Shown here in pieces: positions 52,757-62,123 of a stretch of 64,000 nucleotides of DNA. The notes under the pieces are model-generated. The model saw only the letters and a program-made list of their open reading frames with translations, made no database searches and had not been told where the DNA came from. The position numbers and the translations under genes were made by a program. Every line of letters begins with the position of its first letter. Position 1 is the stretch's first letter. The DNA comes from Prevotellaceae bacterium MN60 (GTDB taxonomy: Bacteria; Bacteroidota; Bacteroidia; Bacteroidales; Bacteroidaceae), in assembly GCA_900199555.1 (NCBI GenBank), contig FZQZ01000009.1:1-64000 (forward strand), given 5' to 3'.

Positions 52757-53735
52757 GGAAGTAATCTATATAAACGACATAAGAAAAAAGCCTGGCGATT
52801 TTCTTTTTTATATGCATCAGTTTGTTGATGCAGGAAAAAAGTTTGGCTTTATCGCGCTCAAATCTTATCCATCTCCTAAACATCTTTTCAGGAAAGTCAT
52901 GCCTCTAATATTATTCCTCATTAATTTCTTTCATCTCACTATATTAAGACGAAAGATACTTATTACCACTTCACGAGGAGATAACATCTTAGAAGCTTCT
53001 TTTCCATATTATCTCAGTTATCAAATTATACCGATGCTTTGGGACACATGGCCCAAAGAACAAGAAAAACTGTTTAAGGATTTACGTAACCTCAGATGTC
53101 CTTTAGTATTGGTTTCTTCTAGTCAAATGGCCATACAGATAGAAAAAGAAACTAATATAAAAACGCTGTGGGTACCTGAGGGAATCGCACCAGATGGCTT
53201 TCTTAAAGGTCTAAACCTTTCTCAGAGAACAATTGATATATATGAATTGGGAAGGCAACATTCTCACTATCATAAAATAATAGAGCATGCCATTACAGAA
53301 GGTGTTGTCAGGACTTGGTGTGGAAACACCTACAATGAGGATGGAACACTTGTAAAACTTGCTTTTGACACAGAAGAAGAGCTCAAACAAGCATTATCGT
53401 CATCAAAAGTTGTAATTTGTTTCCCAAAGATAGACACAGATCCAATAGCTAGTGGAAATATTGAGACGCTTACGCAACGATATTGGGAGGTAATGCTTAG
53501 CAGAGGACTTATTGTGGGAAGGGCTCCAAAAGAATTAATCAATTATATCGGATACAACCCTGTTGTAGAGATTGATTGGAATAACCCAGAGAAACAATTA
53601 TCAGATATTATAGCTCAAATATCTTGTTACCAACAATTAGTAGACAAAAATTATGATACTGCGTTAAAAATGGCCTCATGGGATAGTAGAATGGAAAGAA
53701 TTAATTCATTTATAGTCGAGTATCTTCACCTATGA
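52746..53735 (+). CDS. Glycosyltransferase, GT4-like, of the capsule operon
   Basis: The product is about 329 residues from ATG 52746 (or 52749). The N-terminal half carries a hydrophobic segment (LILFLINFFHLTIL). The C-terminal half has features of a GT-B donor site: WVPEGIAPDGF, then VVICFPKIDTDPIASGNIET and LTQRYWEVMLSRGLIVGRAP. Sequence is divergent and the sugar cannot be told. It overlaps the EpsG gene by 11 bp and the flippase gene by 4 bp, so translation is coupled. Confidence 0.7.
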   Translation: MMTREVIYINDIRKKPGDFLFYMHQFVDAGKKFGFIALKSYPSPKHLFRKVMPLILFLINFFHLTILRRKILITTSRGDNILEASFPYYLSYQIIPMLWDTWPKEQEKLFKDLRNLRCPLVLVSSSQMAIQIEKETNIKTLWVPEGIAPDGFLKGLNLSQRTIDIYELGRQHSHYHKIIEHAITEGVVRTWCGNTYNEDGTLVKLAFDTEEELKQALSSSKVVICFPKIDTDPIASGNIETLTQRYWEVMLSRGLIVGRAPKELINYIGYNPVVEIDWNNPEKQLSDIIAQISCYQQLVDKNYDTALKMASWDSRMERINSFIVEYLHL

Positions 53736-55168
53736 GTATTAAACGTAATTTTCTATATAACAGCACGCTAACTGTTTCTGGATATGTCTTTACATTTTTG
53801 ACATACCCTTATATCTCTCGTGTGCTTGGCGTTTCAAATATAGGAATCGTAAACTTCATAGATAGCCTCATCAATTATTTCATCATTTTCGCGATGATGG
53901 GAATTGGAACTATCGGTATACGAGAGATTGCTATACATAAGAACAACAAAGAGCTGTTATCAAAGGCTTTCTCTGGTATCGTTACTCTTAATGCAATATC
54001 CACATTGATTGCAACAATAGTTTTACTTATAGTGATGTATACCATTCCGAAACTTTTTCCTTACAGGAACCTTCTATATTTCGGAGTACTTAAACTATTG
54101 TTTAATCTATTTCTTGTTGAATGGTTCTTTACGGGATTAGAAAACTTTTCATATATTACCAAACGTAGTATCATTATCAAAATCCTATACGTTGCAAGTG
54201 TATTCGTATTTATACGCAAGGCTTCTGACTATCAGACCTACTATCTTCTGTGTGTATTGGTAATCATTATCAATAGCTTGGTTAATATAGTCTACTGCAA
54301 TAGATTTATCTCATTTTCATTAAAAGACATCAGTATAAAGCCCTACTTGAGTACTTTCTTTTCCATTGGTTTCTATATTATTATAGGATCTATGTACACA
54401 TCTTTTAATGTGGCATGGCTTGGCTTTGTGGCAGGAACTGACGAAGTTGGATATTATACCACTGCGACGAAGCTGCATACTATTTTCCTTGCTTTTCTGA
54501 CAGCATTTCAGAACGTGATGTTCCCTAGAGTTACTTCACTGCTATCAGAAGGAAAGGTTGAGGAATATAAACAAAAATTGTATATCTCTGTTGACTCTTT
54601 ATTATCTTTCTCATTCCCGATTATTATCATAGCTATTATTTTTGGTCCAAACATACTTCATTTCCTTGTAGGGGACGGTTACGAAGGCTCCTATCTTCCA
54701 TTCCGTATTATTGTACCACTAATACTAATAATTGGATATGGACAAATCATCTGTATACAGATTCTAATGGCTATGAAACAAGACAAGAAATTGCTTCTGA
54801 ATACTTGTTTGGGAGCTTTAGTTGGAATTATTCTAAACATACTTCTTGTAAAAAGCTACGGCGCAGTTGGTTCTTCTTTGGTTTGGCTATTATCAGAGAT
54901 TACCATAATGCTAGGAGCACAATTATGGGTATATAAAGTTGCAGGGTTCTCATTCCCCGGTAAACCATTAACCAAGTATATGCTAACATACATACCAGTA
55001 ACTATCATCCTACTTGTCATTTATAAATACTGCTTTTATCCAGATATCGTCATGATATTAATTGCTGTTTCTGTAATACTAATCTTCTCTGTGATAGCAC
55101 AGATTTTTATACTCAAGAATCCAATTTGGTTACAATTATTATCGAAAACAAAGATCTACAACAGATGA
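53732..55168 (+). CDS. wzx: O-antigen/oligosaccharide flippase (Wzx/RfbX-like)
   Basis: The 478-residue protein has about 12-14 membrane helices and the polysaccharide-synthesis start LYNSTLTVSGYVFTFLTYPY, then ISRVLGVSNIGIVNF. Other typical segments are GIGTIGIREIAIHK near residue 58 and GTDEVGYYTTATKLHTIF near 238. It should flip undecaprenyl-linked repeat units to the periplasm. It overlaps the preceding and following genes by 4 bp each (ATGA). Confidence 0.92.
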   Translation: MSIKRNFLYNSTLTVSGYVFTFLTYPYISRVLGVSNIGIVNFIDSLINYFIIFAMMGIGTIGIREIAIHKNNKELLSKAFSGIVTLNAISTLIATIVLLIVMYTIPKLFPYRNLLYFGVLKLLFNLFLVEWFFTGLENFSYITKRSIIIKILYVASVFVFIRKASDYQTYYLLCVLVIIINSLVNIVYCNRFISFSLKDISIKPYLSTFFSIGFYIIIGSMYTSFNVAWLGFVAGTDEVGYYTTATKLHTIFLAFLTAFQNVMFPRVTSLLSEGKVEEYKQKLYISVDSLLSFSFPIIIIAIIFGPNILHFLVGDGYEGSYLPFRIIVPLILIIGYGQIICIQILMAMKQDKKLLLNTCLGALVGIILNILLVKSYGAVGSSLVWLLSEITIMLGAQLWVYKVAGFSFPGKPLTKYMLTYIPVTIILLVIYKYCFYPDIVMILIAVSVILIFSVIAQIFILKNPIWLQLLSKTKIYNR

Positions 55169-56070
55169 AGATATCCGTTACAATACCATCATTCAAGTCA
55201 CGTTATCTTGATGAAGCAATCAAGAGCGTAACAAACCAGACATGGCAGGACTGGGAACTTATTATTGTGGATGATTACTCCCCAGAGAATCTAAAATCTA
55301 TAGTTGATCAATATATTAACGACCCACGAATACATTACTACAGAAACGACAAAAATTGCGGTATAATAGACGTAGTAGACAATTGGAACATCTGTTTATC
55401 CCACTGCAATGGGGATTATGTCATATGTATTGGGGATGACGACCGACTACTACCCTGCTGTCTTGAGGAATACCAAAAATTAGCAAAGAAATTTCCAGAC
55501 TTGAATATCTATCATGCACGGACACAAATCATAGATGAAGAAGGTCGCATTATCGGCTATCAAGAAGAACGTCCATTATATGAGACTTGCGAGGAAATGC
55601 TCTTTCGTCAGTGGAAAGAAGACAGAAAACAATTCATTGGCGATTTTATGATTTCTCGTAAGTGGTTGAACAAAAATGGAGGGTACATAAAATTTCCACT
55701 CGCCTACTCTAGCGATTGGGCTACTGCAAATCTTGCCGCAAAAGAAAAAGGTATAGCCAATGGACAAACTGTAATGTTTGAATATAGAGATAACCAATAC
55801 ACTATATCACGCTCACAGAACCTAAAAATTGCTGTAAAAGCTTGCAGTAGCTCCCAAAGATGGTATTCCAAGACTTTCTATGGTATGCTCCCCCCCTTCT
55901 TTCACACATATTTCCGTAAGAAAATGACGGATATGATTTACTTAGATGTGAAACAAAACCAGTTCGCTAGCACATACTACTGGTTTACTCATAGGAAATA
56001 TATTGGACTTTCCATTATTAAGTTGCTAAATGTCTGCATGCGAGGAATTCTTTCCTCATTTAGAAATTGA
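55165..56070 (+). CDS. Family 2 glycosyltransferase
   Basis: The product is 301 residues from ATG 55165, which overlaps the flippase stop (ATGA). GT-A features are SVTIPSFKSRYLDEAIKSV, the nucleotide loop IIVDDYSPEN, and the metal motif IGDDD near residue 93. A C-terminal amphipathic region may contact the membrane. A run of seven C (55890-55896) lies within the coding sequence and is a possible slippage point. The sugar donor is unknown. Confidence 0.88.
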   Translation: MKISVTIPSFKSRYLDEAIKSVTNQTWQDWELIIVDDYSPENLKSIVDQYINDPRIHYYRNDKNCGIIDVVDNWNICLSHCNGDYVICIGDDDRLLPCCLEEYQKLAKKFPDLNIYHARTQIIDEEGRIIGYQEERPLYETCEEMLFRQWKEDRKQFIGDFMISRKWLNKNGGYIKFPLAYSSDWATANLAAKEKGIANGQTVMFEYRDNQYTISRSQNLKIAVKACSSSQRWYSKTFYGMLPPFFHTYFRKKMTDMIYLDVKQNQFASTYYWFTHRKYIGLSIIKLLNVCMRGILSSFRN

Positions 56071-56084
56071 AAACAGAAAAAAAT

Positions 56085-57269
56085 ATGCGAGTACTATATA
56101 TATTACATAGCACACAAACTACAAGTGGAGCCACAAAAGCTTTATTGGGCATAGCTTTTCACTTGGAAGCAAAAGACATTGTTCCTATTTTCATTGTACC
56201 AGACAAAAACGGCGTATATAATACACTTCTGAATAGCGGATACGAAACGTATTGTATAACATTTAAACTCAGCATATATCCTAATTTTAAAAGTGTCAGT
56301 GATAAAATAACTTTTTTCTTTAAATTGTTATGTCGTATTATAATCAACATATATGCCTTAACAAGAATGAAAAAACTTATCAAGCAGTTACATCCTGATC
56401 TTATACACACTAATACAAGTGTTGTCAGTATTGGTAGATTGGCTGCAACACACACACACATTCCACACATTCAGCATATTAGAGAATATGCTGAATATGG
56501 TAGTAAAGAATTCTCCATGCATTATTTCCCCACATGGAAATACATACACAAAGCTCTGAAAAAAAACAACTCCTGCAATATTTGTATAACGAAAGACATA
56601 CAAAGACATCACGAACTCATTGGTGCGAAGAATACCGTCGTTGTATATGATGGTGTTCACAATAGTGTACAACATTTGCCACACAAGAATAAAGAAGCAT
56701 TTTTCCTCTATGCAGGCAGAGTGGAGCATATAAAGGGGTTAGACATTTTATTAAGAGCATATGACAATTATGTTAAGCAGGTTAAGAATCCACTTCACCT
56801 TCGCGTAGCAGGAGCAATATCCGATACCTTTTATTTCCACCAGATAGAGATTTACATAAGAGACCATCAGCTATCTAACTACATTGAGTTTATGGGCGAC
56901 ATCAACAATCTGGAAGGAGTCATGCAGAAAGCAATTGCACTTATCATCCCTTCTAGACTAGAAGGCTTTGGATTCTGCATGCCCGAGGCTATGTTCAACA
57001 ACTGCCTCTGTATAGGGAACAACATAGCAGGAACTAAAGAGCAACTAACAAACGGAAGAAATTTAACAAAGGAAGAAATTGCGCTATCTTATACTTCAGA
57101 AGATGAGCTTACATTATGCTTGCAAAAAGTCCACAACAGTAGTGAAGAACAATGGAAAGATATGAAAGAACGAGCATTTAGAACTGTCAATACTCTTTAT
57201 ACTCATGAGAGGTCTGCAGAGAATATATATAGCATATACACAAAACTTCTAAAAGAAAACAAAAAATGA
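56085..57269 (+). CDS. Family 4 glycosyltransferase
   Basis: The product is 394 residues from ATG 56085; a TTG 18 bp upstream is less likely. The GT-B fold starts with LHSTQTTSGATKALLGIAFHL. The donor domain shows LYAGRVEHIKGLDILLRAY near residue 212 and the E-x7-E motif in PSRLEGFGFCMPEAM near residue 290. It overlaps the next gene by 4 bp (ATGA). It adds a sugar to the lipid-linked repeat; the donor is unknown. Confidence 0.9.
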   Translation: MRVLYILHSTQTTSGATKALLGIAFHLEAKDIVPIFIVPDKNGVYNTLLNSGYETYCITFKLSIYPNFKSVSDKITFFFKLLCRIIINIYALTRMKKLIKQLHPDLIHTNTSVVSIGRLAATHTHIPHIQHIREYAEYGSKEFSMHYFPTWKYIHKALKKNNSCNICITKDIQRHHELIGAKNTVVVYDGVHNSVQHLPHKNKEAFFLYAGRVEHIKGLDILLRAYDNYVKQVKNPLHLRVAGAISDTFYFHQIEIYIRDHQLSNYIEFMGDINNLEGVMQKAIALIIPSRLEGFGFCMPEAMFNNCLCIGNNIAGTKEQLTNGRNLTKEEIALSYTSEDELTLCLQKVHNSSEEQWKDMKERAFRTVNTLYTHERSAENIYSIYTKLLKENKK

Positions 57270-58369
57270 AACCAAGAATATTTGCATTATATTTGCCACA
57301 ATATCATCCTTTCCCTGAAAATGACGAATGGTGGGGAAAAGGATTTACTGAATGGACCAATGTAGCCCGTGCACGTAAGCTATTCCCTGGTCACAAGCAG
57401 CCACACATTCCTGTCGACCTTGGATTTTATGATTTGCGCTTAGCTGAAGTAAGGGAGGAACAGGCAAGACTGGCAAAGGACGCAGGAATAGAGGCATTCT
57501 GCTATTACGAATATTGGTTTGGTAACGGCAAGCAACTAATGCAACGTCCTTTTGAGGAGGTTGTCGCGTCGGGCAAGCCCGACTTCCCCTTCTGCCTTTG
57601 CTGGGCTAACCATTCATGGTACAAGAAACTATGGGATCCACATAAGAAAGGGCAAGACCAGTTACTTATTGAGCAGCAATATCCTGGAGAGACAGACTAT
57701 ACAGCCCATTTCCATCATCTGCTTCCCGCATTTCAAGACAAGCGCTATGTAAGGGTTAACGGAAAACCTTTCTATGTAATCTATGATGCTGTTGGATTCA
57801 AGGATGTGGATATCTTTATCAAGACCTGGAGACAATTAGGCAAGGACAACGGACTAGGTGATTTCTTTTTTGTAGCTACAGACTACAATTCCGACCATAA
57901 GAAGATGCTGCTGTCAAAAGGCTTCGATGCCATTTGTAATGTAGACTACATCAACATCTACCACACTGCTCCGAAATGGCAGAAGGCTATCAGGACCATA
58001 GCCAGAAAATATCTAGGAATACCCATGATATACAAATACAAGGAAGCCATCAAATATATGCTTCATCCGTCATGTAAAGAACGAGAGGTCATCCCTGTGA
58101 TTACCCCCAACTGGGATCACACGCCACGTTCTGGTCGTAAAGGACTGGTCTTCACAAACTGCGCACCCAAATACTTTAAACGTTTGGCAAAGGAGGCGTT
58201 CTCCATGATAAAGGAAAAACCTTCTGAGGAGCAAATCGTATTGGTAAAGTCGTGGAATGAATGGGGTGAAGGCAACTATATGGAACCAGACCTTGAATAT
58301 GGGCATGGCTATATTGACGCTCTTGCCGAAGCTATCAAAGAGTCATACGAAACGAATAATGAGCTATGA
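57266..58369 (+). CDS. WbsX-like (GH99-type) glycan enzyme
   Basis: The 367-residue protein matches the WbsX group found in O-antigen and capsule loci: ALYLPQYHPFPENDEWWGKG, FTEWTNV, FCYYEYWFGNGKQLMQRP, CWANHSWYKK, and the carboxylate motif KSWNEWGEGNYMEPD near residue 330. The fold is GH99-like, but members are annotated as glycosyltransferases or glycan-modifying enzymes without firm biochemistry. It is coupled by ATGA overlaps to the genes on both sides. Base composition becomes less AT-rich from here onward. Confidence 0.86.
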   Translation: MKPRIFALYLPQYHPFPENDEWWGKGFTEWTNVARARKLFPGHKQPHIPVDLGFYDLRLAEVREEQARLAKDAGIEAFCYYEYWFGNGKQLMQRPFEEVVASGKPDFPFCLCWANHSWYKKLWDPHKKGQDQLLIEQQYPGETDYTAHFHHLLPAFQDKRYVRVNGKPFYVIYDAVGFKDVDIFIKTWRQLGKDNGLGDFFFVATDYNSDHKKMLLSKGFDAICNVDYINIYHTAPKWQKAIRTIARKYLGIPMIYKYKEAIKYMLHPSCKEREVIPVITPNWDHTPRSGRKGLVFTNCAPKYFKRLAKEAFSMIKEKPSEEQIVLVKSWNEWGEGNYMEPDLEYGHGYIDALAEAIKESYETNNEL

Positions 58370-59520
58370 AAATTGCCTATTTAGGAAAGATACAATTATC
58401 GGATGTCGACCTTTCATATCTGCATGAAGTTCAGAAGTTGGCAGACATCACTTATGTGATGGAGATCTGTCCACGTTTTCAGAAAGGCCCTGCATTCAAC
58501 ATAGAGCATATATACCCGAAATCAGGCGTATTCAAGGCCGTTGACATCTATCCCGACTTCCAGAAGTATGCCGACTTTATTGATATTGACAAGTTCTATG
58601 TTGTCAACACCTGCGGACGGTTTTGGCTTCTGAAGTCATTTTGGACGCATTTCCTATTGTTGCTATTTCTTATCAAGCAAAAATTTAACATCATCCATCT
58701 TGTATGGCCACCCAACATTTACGAATTCATCCTCTATGTGTTACGCCATAAGATGACGTTGACAGTACACGATCCTTTTCCCCACTCTGGCCTTGACACT
58801 TTTATAGTGCGAATGAGAAGGAAGGTGGCTTTCTGGCTTATTCCACGTTTCATCATCCTCAACAAGGCACAACGTCAGGAATTCCTTGACTATTATCACT
58901 TGTCAGACCATCAGGTCATCAATAGCAAGCTGAGCTGTTTCACATATCTGCGGACGATAGCAACAGTTGCATGTAATATCAACAAACGATATATTCTCTT
59001 TGCTGGTAAGATTTCTCCATATAAAGGACTTGATTATCTCTTGCCTGCCATGGAGAAAGTACATGAGCAGTGCCCTGACTGCCAACTCATTGTTGCTGGT
59101 GGAGGAAAATATCACTTCGACATTTGCCGTTATCAGTCACTTGACTATATCGACATCCGCAACCGTTTCATCCCTGATGAGGAACTAGTAACACTCATCA
59201 AAAATTGTGATTTCATGGTTTGTCCCTATACCGATGCAACACAAAGCGGCGTCATCATGTCGGCTTTCGCCTTCAGCAAACCCGTCATTGCCACAAATGT
59301 AGGAGGATTGCCAGAGATGGTAAGGCATCAACAATATGGAATGATTATCAAAGAAAAAGATGTTGATGCTCTTGCCGACAGCATAATTTCCTTATGGAAC
59401 CAGCCCTGTCTCGTCAACACGTATTCTGAGAATATCAAAAAAGACTATGACACTGGCGATTTGTCATGGGAAACCATTGCGAAAGACATTTGCGCTTATT
59501 TTTCAGATATGACAAAATAA
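58366..59520 (+). CDS. Family 4 glycosyltransferase
   Basis: The 384-residue GT-B enzyme has an acceptor half with several hydrophobic stretches (FWTHFLLLLFLIKQKFNIIH) that may hold it at the membrane. Its donor half has LFAGKISPYKGLDYLLPAM near residue 210, VAGGGKYHF, PYTDATQSGVIMSAFAFSKP near 285, and NVGGLPEMV. It starts inside the stop of the WbsX-like gene (ATGA). The donor sugar is unknown. Confidence 0.9.
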   Translation: MKIAYLGKIQLSDVDLSYLHEVQKLADITYVMEICPRFQKGPAFNIEHIYPKSGVFKAVDIYPDFQKYADFIDIDKFYVVNTCGRFWLLKSFWTHFLLLLFLIKQKFNIIHLVWPPNIYEFILYVLRHKMTLTVHDPFPHSGLDTFIVRMRRKVAFWLIPRFIILNKAQRQEFLDYYHLSDHQVINSKLSCFTYLRTIATVACNINKRYILFAGKISPYKGLDYLLPAMEKVHEQCPDCQLIVAGGGKYHFDICRYQSLDYIDIRNRFIPDEELVTLIKNCDFMVCPYTDATQSGVIMSAFAFSKPVIATNVGGLPEMVRHQQYGMIIKEKDVDALADSIISLWNQPCLVNTYSENIKKDYDTGDLSWETIAKDICAYFSDMTK

Positions 59521-59566
59521 CACACCAAGTAACACGTTATATATATAGCTAAGAAATAATACTTCA

Positions 59567-60358
59567 ATGAACATAAAACTCTCTATTGTTATTGTCGAAT
59601 ATCACTGCATAGACGAGATTATGCACTGCGTGGCATCTATTAAGAAGCATCTCCAGCTGCCATACGAGATCATAGTATCCTCTAATTCATGCTATAATCA
59701 ACAGGAACAGGAGAAGATAGACCAGACAGACAGCAATCTACGATGGCTGTTTAACGAGAGAAACGGCGGTTTTGCATATGCCATGAACGAAGGTTTAAAG
59801 GTGGCAAAAGGCGACTATCTTGTTATCATGAATTCTGACTGCAATCTGGTTTCCGGACTCGACAGTATGATTGATTTCATGGATCAGCACCCTGAGATTG
59901 GTGCCATTGGTCCACAGATGAGAGATCTGGACGGCAACATCCAAGACACAGCCCGCCCATACGTTTCCGTGCCAAGATATATTTGGCGACAAATAAAGCG
60001 AGTGATAGGGCACAAGACAAGTATTCTCAACAACGATATGAACTACAACAAGGTTCAGACTGTCGACTGGCTGATTGGAGCCTTCATCATGGTATCACGC
60101 AAAGCCTACGAAGCCACAAAGGGACTTGATGCCGACCTCTTCATGTATGCAGAAGACCTGGATTGGTGCACTCGTATACGCCAATATAGGCTTGAGGTTG
60201 TTTACTTCCCTAATTGTTCCATCATCTACAAAGGTACCCGTCGCGCCCGTTCCAATTCAAGATATGCCAAGATATTCATTCAGAGCCATATCAAATATTG
60301 GAAGAAGTTCGGTTTCTTTTATGGTTATCCCAAGCGTAAGAGAATTTTGTTTTCTTAG
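59567..60358 (+). CDS. Family 2 glycosyltransferase (rhamnosyltransferase-like)
   Basis: The 263-residue GT-A enzyme has LSIVIVEYHCIDEIMHCVAS, NERNGGFAYAMNEGLKVAKG near residue 64, the metal motif MNSDCN near 87, WLIGAFIMVSRKAY near 167 and YAEDLDWCTRIRQ near 192. The GGFAxAxNxG and EDxDxC patterns are typical of WbbL/rhamnosyltransferase-like enzymes, but the donor is not proven. It follows the previous gene after 46 bp. Confidence 0.88.
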   Translation: MNIKLSIVIVEYHCIDEIMHCVASIKKHLQLPYEIIVSSNSCYNQQEQEKIDQTDSNLRWLFNERNGGFAYAMNEGLKVAKGDYLVIMNSDCNLVSGLDSMIDFMDQHPEIGAIGPQMRDLDGNIQDTARPYVSVPRYIWRQIKRVIGHKTSILNNDMNYNKVQTVDWLIGAFIMVSRKAYEATKGLDADLFMYAEDLDWCTRIRQYRLEVVYFPNCSIIYKGTRRARSNSRYAKIFIQSHIKYWKKFGFFYGYPKRKRILFS

Positions 60359-60451
60359 GTTCTTGGGAATTAGCAACAGAAGAAATATTTCATGTCAGGA
60401 ATACAATAAAAGACACTACATGTGAGTTATATCTATAAAAGGATATACTAC

Positions 60452-61537
60452 ATGAATATATATTTACTCGGCGCATTTTTATTAAGTCTTACTTGTGGAG
60501 CGATATTCACTCCAGCAATCATAGAATATTGTAAGCGGAAGAAATTATACGACCTTCCCAACGAGCGAAAGGTGCATAAGAATGCTATTCCCCGCTTGGG
60601 TGGTATTTCGTTCTTCCCCAGCATGATAGTTTCCTTTGCCGTTTGCCTGTTTATTATCTCTTCGAACGATGATATGGAGCGCCCCTTTAACATTTGGAGT
60701 GCGAGTTATTTGGTGGGTCTGTCCATTATGTATATCGTGGGCATCATCGATGACTTAGTAGGTCTCAATGCCAAGAATAAGTTTGTAGCACAAATCTGTG
60801 CTGCCGCCATGCTCCCCATGGCAAGACTCTATATCAACGACCTCTATGGACTGTTTGGCATCCACGAGATTCCAGCCTTCGTAGGTATTCCCATTACGAT
60901 ATTCACAATTGTGTTTATCGTCAATGCCATTAACCTTATCGATGGTATTGATGGATTGGCGGGCTGTATATCAGTACTGGCACTGGCAGGCTTTATGACC
61001 TATTTCATCCATTATGATGTATTCCGCAACACCTACACCATCCTTGCAGCAGGCATGATGGGTGCATTGGTAGCCTTTCTATATTACAACCTGTTCGGCA
61101 AGGCAGAGAAGAACACCAAGATTTTCATGGGCGACTCTGGCTCCCTATCGTTAGGCTACACTTTAGGTTTCTTCGCCGTCAAAACCGCTATGGACCATCC
61201 CGTTATCTGGACTTTCACACGCCCAGAGGCATTTCTCTATCCACTCACGTTGCTCTTCGTACCTATCGCTGATGTGGTAAGAGTCACCCTTTTTCGTCTG
61301 TTCCACGGCTATCCCCTCTTCAATGCCGACAAGAACCACATCCATCACAAACTGATGCGAGCAGGACTGAGCCAACATCAGGCGCTCATCGCCATACTGA
61401 TGATAACCATTGGCATCTACGGCATCAACTACGCTATGTATCCCACACTTACCCCAACAGTGATTATCGGGATTAACATACTAATATACATCCTTGTCAA
61501 TACGGCTATCAATCTTAGAATAAGACACATCTCATGA
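60452..61537 (+). CDS. Polyprenyl-phosphate GlcNAc-1-phosphate transferase-like (WecA/TagO family)
   Basis: The product is 361 residues from ATG 60452, preceded by AAAAGG; a GTG at 60422 is a weaker choice. About eleven helices and family motifs are present: RKVHKNAIPRLGG near residue 39, GIIDDLVGL near 93, NAINLIDGIDGLAG near 155, FMGDSGSLSLG near 225 and the His motif KNHIHHKL near 290. It transfers a sugar-1-phosphate to undecaprenyl phosphate to start a repeat unit. The next gene encodes a second, unrelated initiating transferase and overlaps it by 4 bp. Confidence 0.92.
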   Translation: MNIYLLGAFLLSLTCGAIFTPAIIEYCKRKKLYDLPNERKVHKNAIPRLGGISFFPSMIVSFAVCLFIISSNDDMERPFNIWSASYLVGLSIMYIVGIIDDLVGLNAKNKFVAQICAAAMLPMARLYINDLYGLFGIHEIPAFVGIPITIFTIVFIVNAINLIDGIDGLAGCISVLALAGFMTYFIHYDVFRNTYTILAAGMMGALVAFLYYNLFGKAEKNTKIFMGDSGSLSLGYTLGFFAVKTAMDHPVIWTFTRPEAFLYPLTLLFVPIADVVRVTLFRLFHGYPLFNADKNHIHHKLMRAGLSQHQALIAILMITIGIYGINYAMYPTLTPTVIIGINILIYILVNTAINLRIRHIS

Positions 61538-62103
61538 AACGTACTATCGATCTTATCATATCAGCCTTCTGCCTTGTACTTTTCTCACCACTGATGCTAC
61601 TATGCTTTTTGGCTATTAAGATTGGTGGTGGTCCTGCCATCTACAAACAAGAGCGTATCGGACTGAAAGGAAAGCCCTTCTTTATCTATAAGTTCAGAAG
61701 CATGAAGATTGATGCAGAGAAAGAAGGAAAAGAATTGCTACAGCAGGAGAACGATCCACGTCTGACTAAGATTGGTAAAGTGCTACGCAGACATCATCTT
61801 GACGAGCTACCTCAGCTTTGGAATGTATTCATCGGTGATATGGCATTTGTAGGACACCGCCCCGAACGCCGTTACTATATTGACAAGATTATGGAACGCG
61901 ACCCTCGCTATGAACTATTATACCAGATACGTCCAGGAGTAACCTCTTATGCTACACTGCATAATGGCTACACAGACACTATCGAAAAGATGTTAAAACG
62001 TTTGGAATGCGACCTCTACTACTTAGAACATCGGTCTTTATGGATGGACACGAAAATTCTATTTTGGACCTTCATAAATATCATCTCAGGCAGAATATTC
62101 TAA
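61534..62103 (+). CDS. Bacterial sugar transferase, small monotopic phosphoglycosyltransferase
   Basis: The 189-residue protein has one N-terminal hydrophobic segment (about 6-28) and the PGT core: YKQERIGLKGKPFFIYKFRS, MKIDAE near residue 57, LRRHHLDELPQLWNVFIGDM near 84, VGHRPERR near 107 and RPGVTSYA near 136. It resembles PglC/WcaJ catalytic domains without extra membrane helices. It should load a sugar phosphate on undecaprenyl phosphate. It overlaps the WecA-like gene (ATGA). Confidence 0.92.
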   Translation: MKRTIDLIISAFCLVLFSPLMLLCFLAIKIGGGPAIYKQERIGLKGKPFFIYKFRSMKIDAEKEGKELLQQENDPRLTKIGKVLRRHHLDELPQLWNVFIGDMAFVGHRPERRYYIDKIMERDPRYELLYQIRPGVTSYATLHNGYTDTIEKMLKRLECDLYYLEHRSLWMDTKILFWTFINIISGRIF

Positions 62104-62123
62104 ACTGACAAAAATACCAAGTT

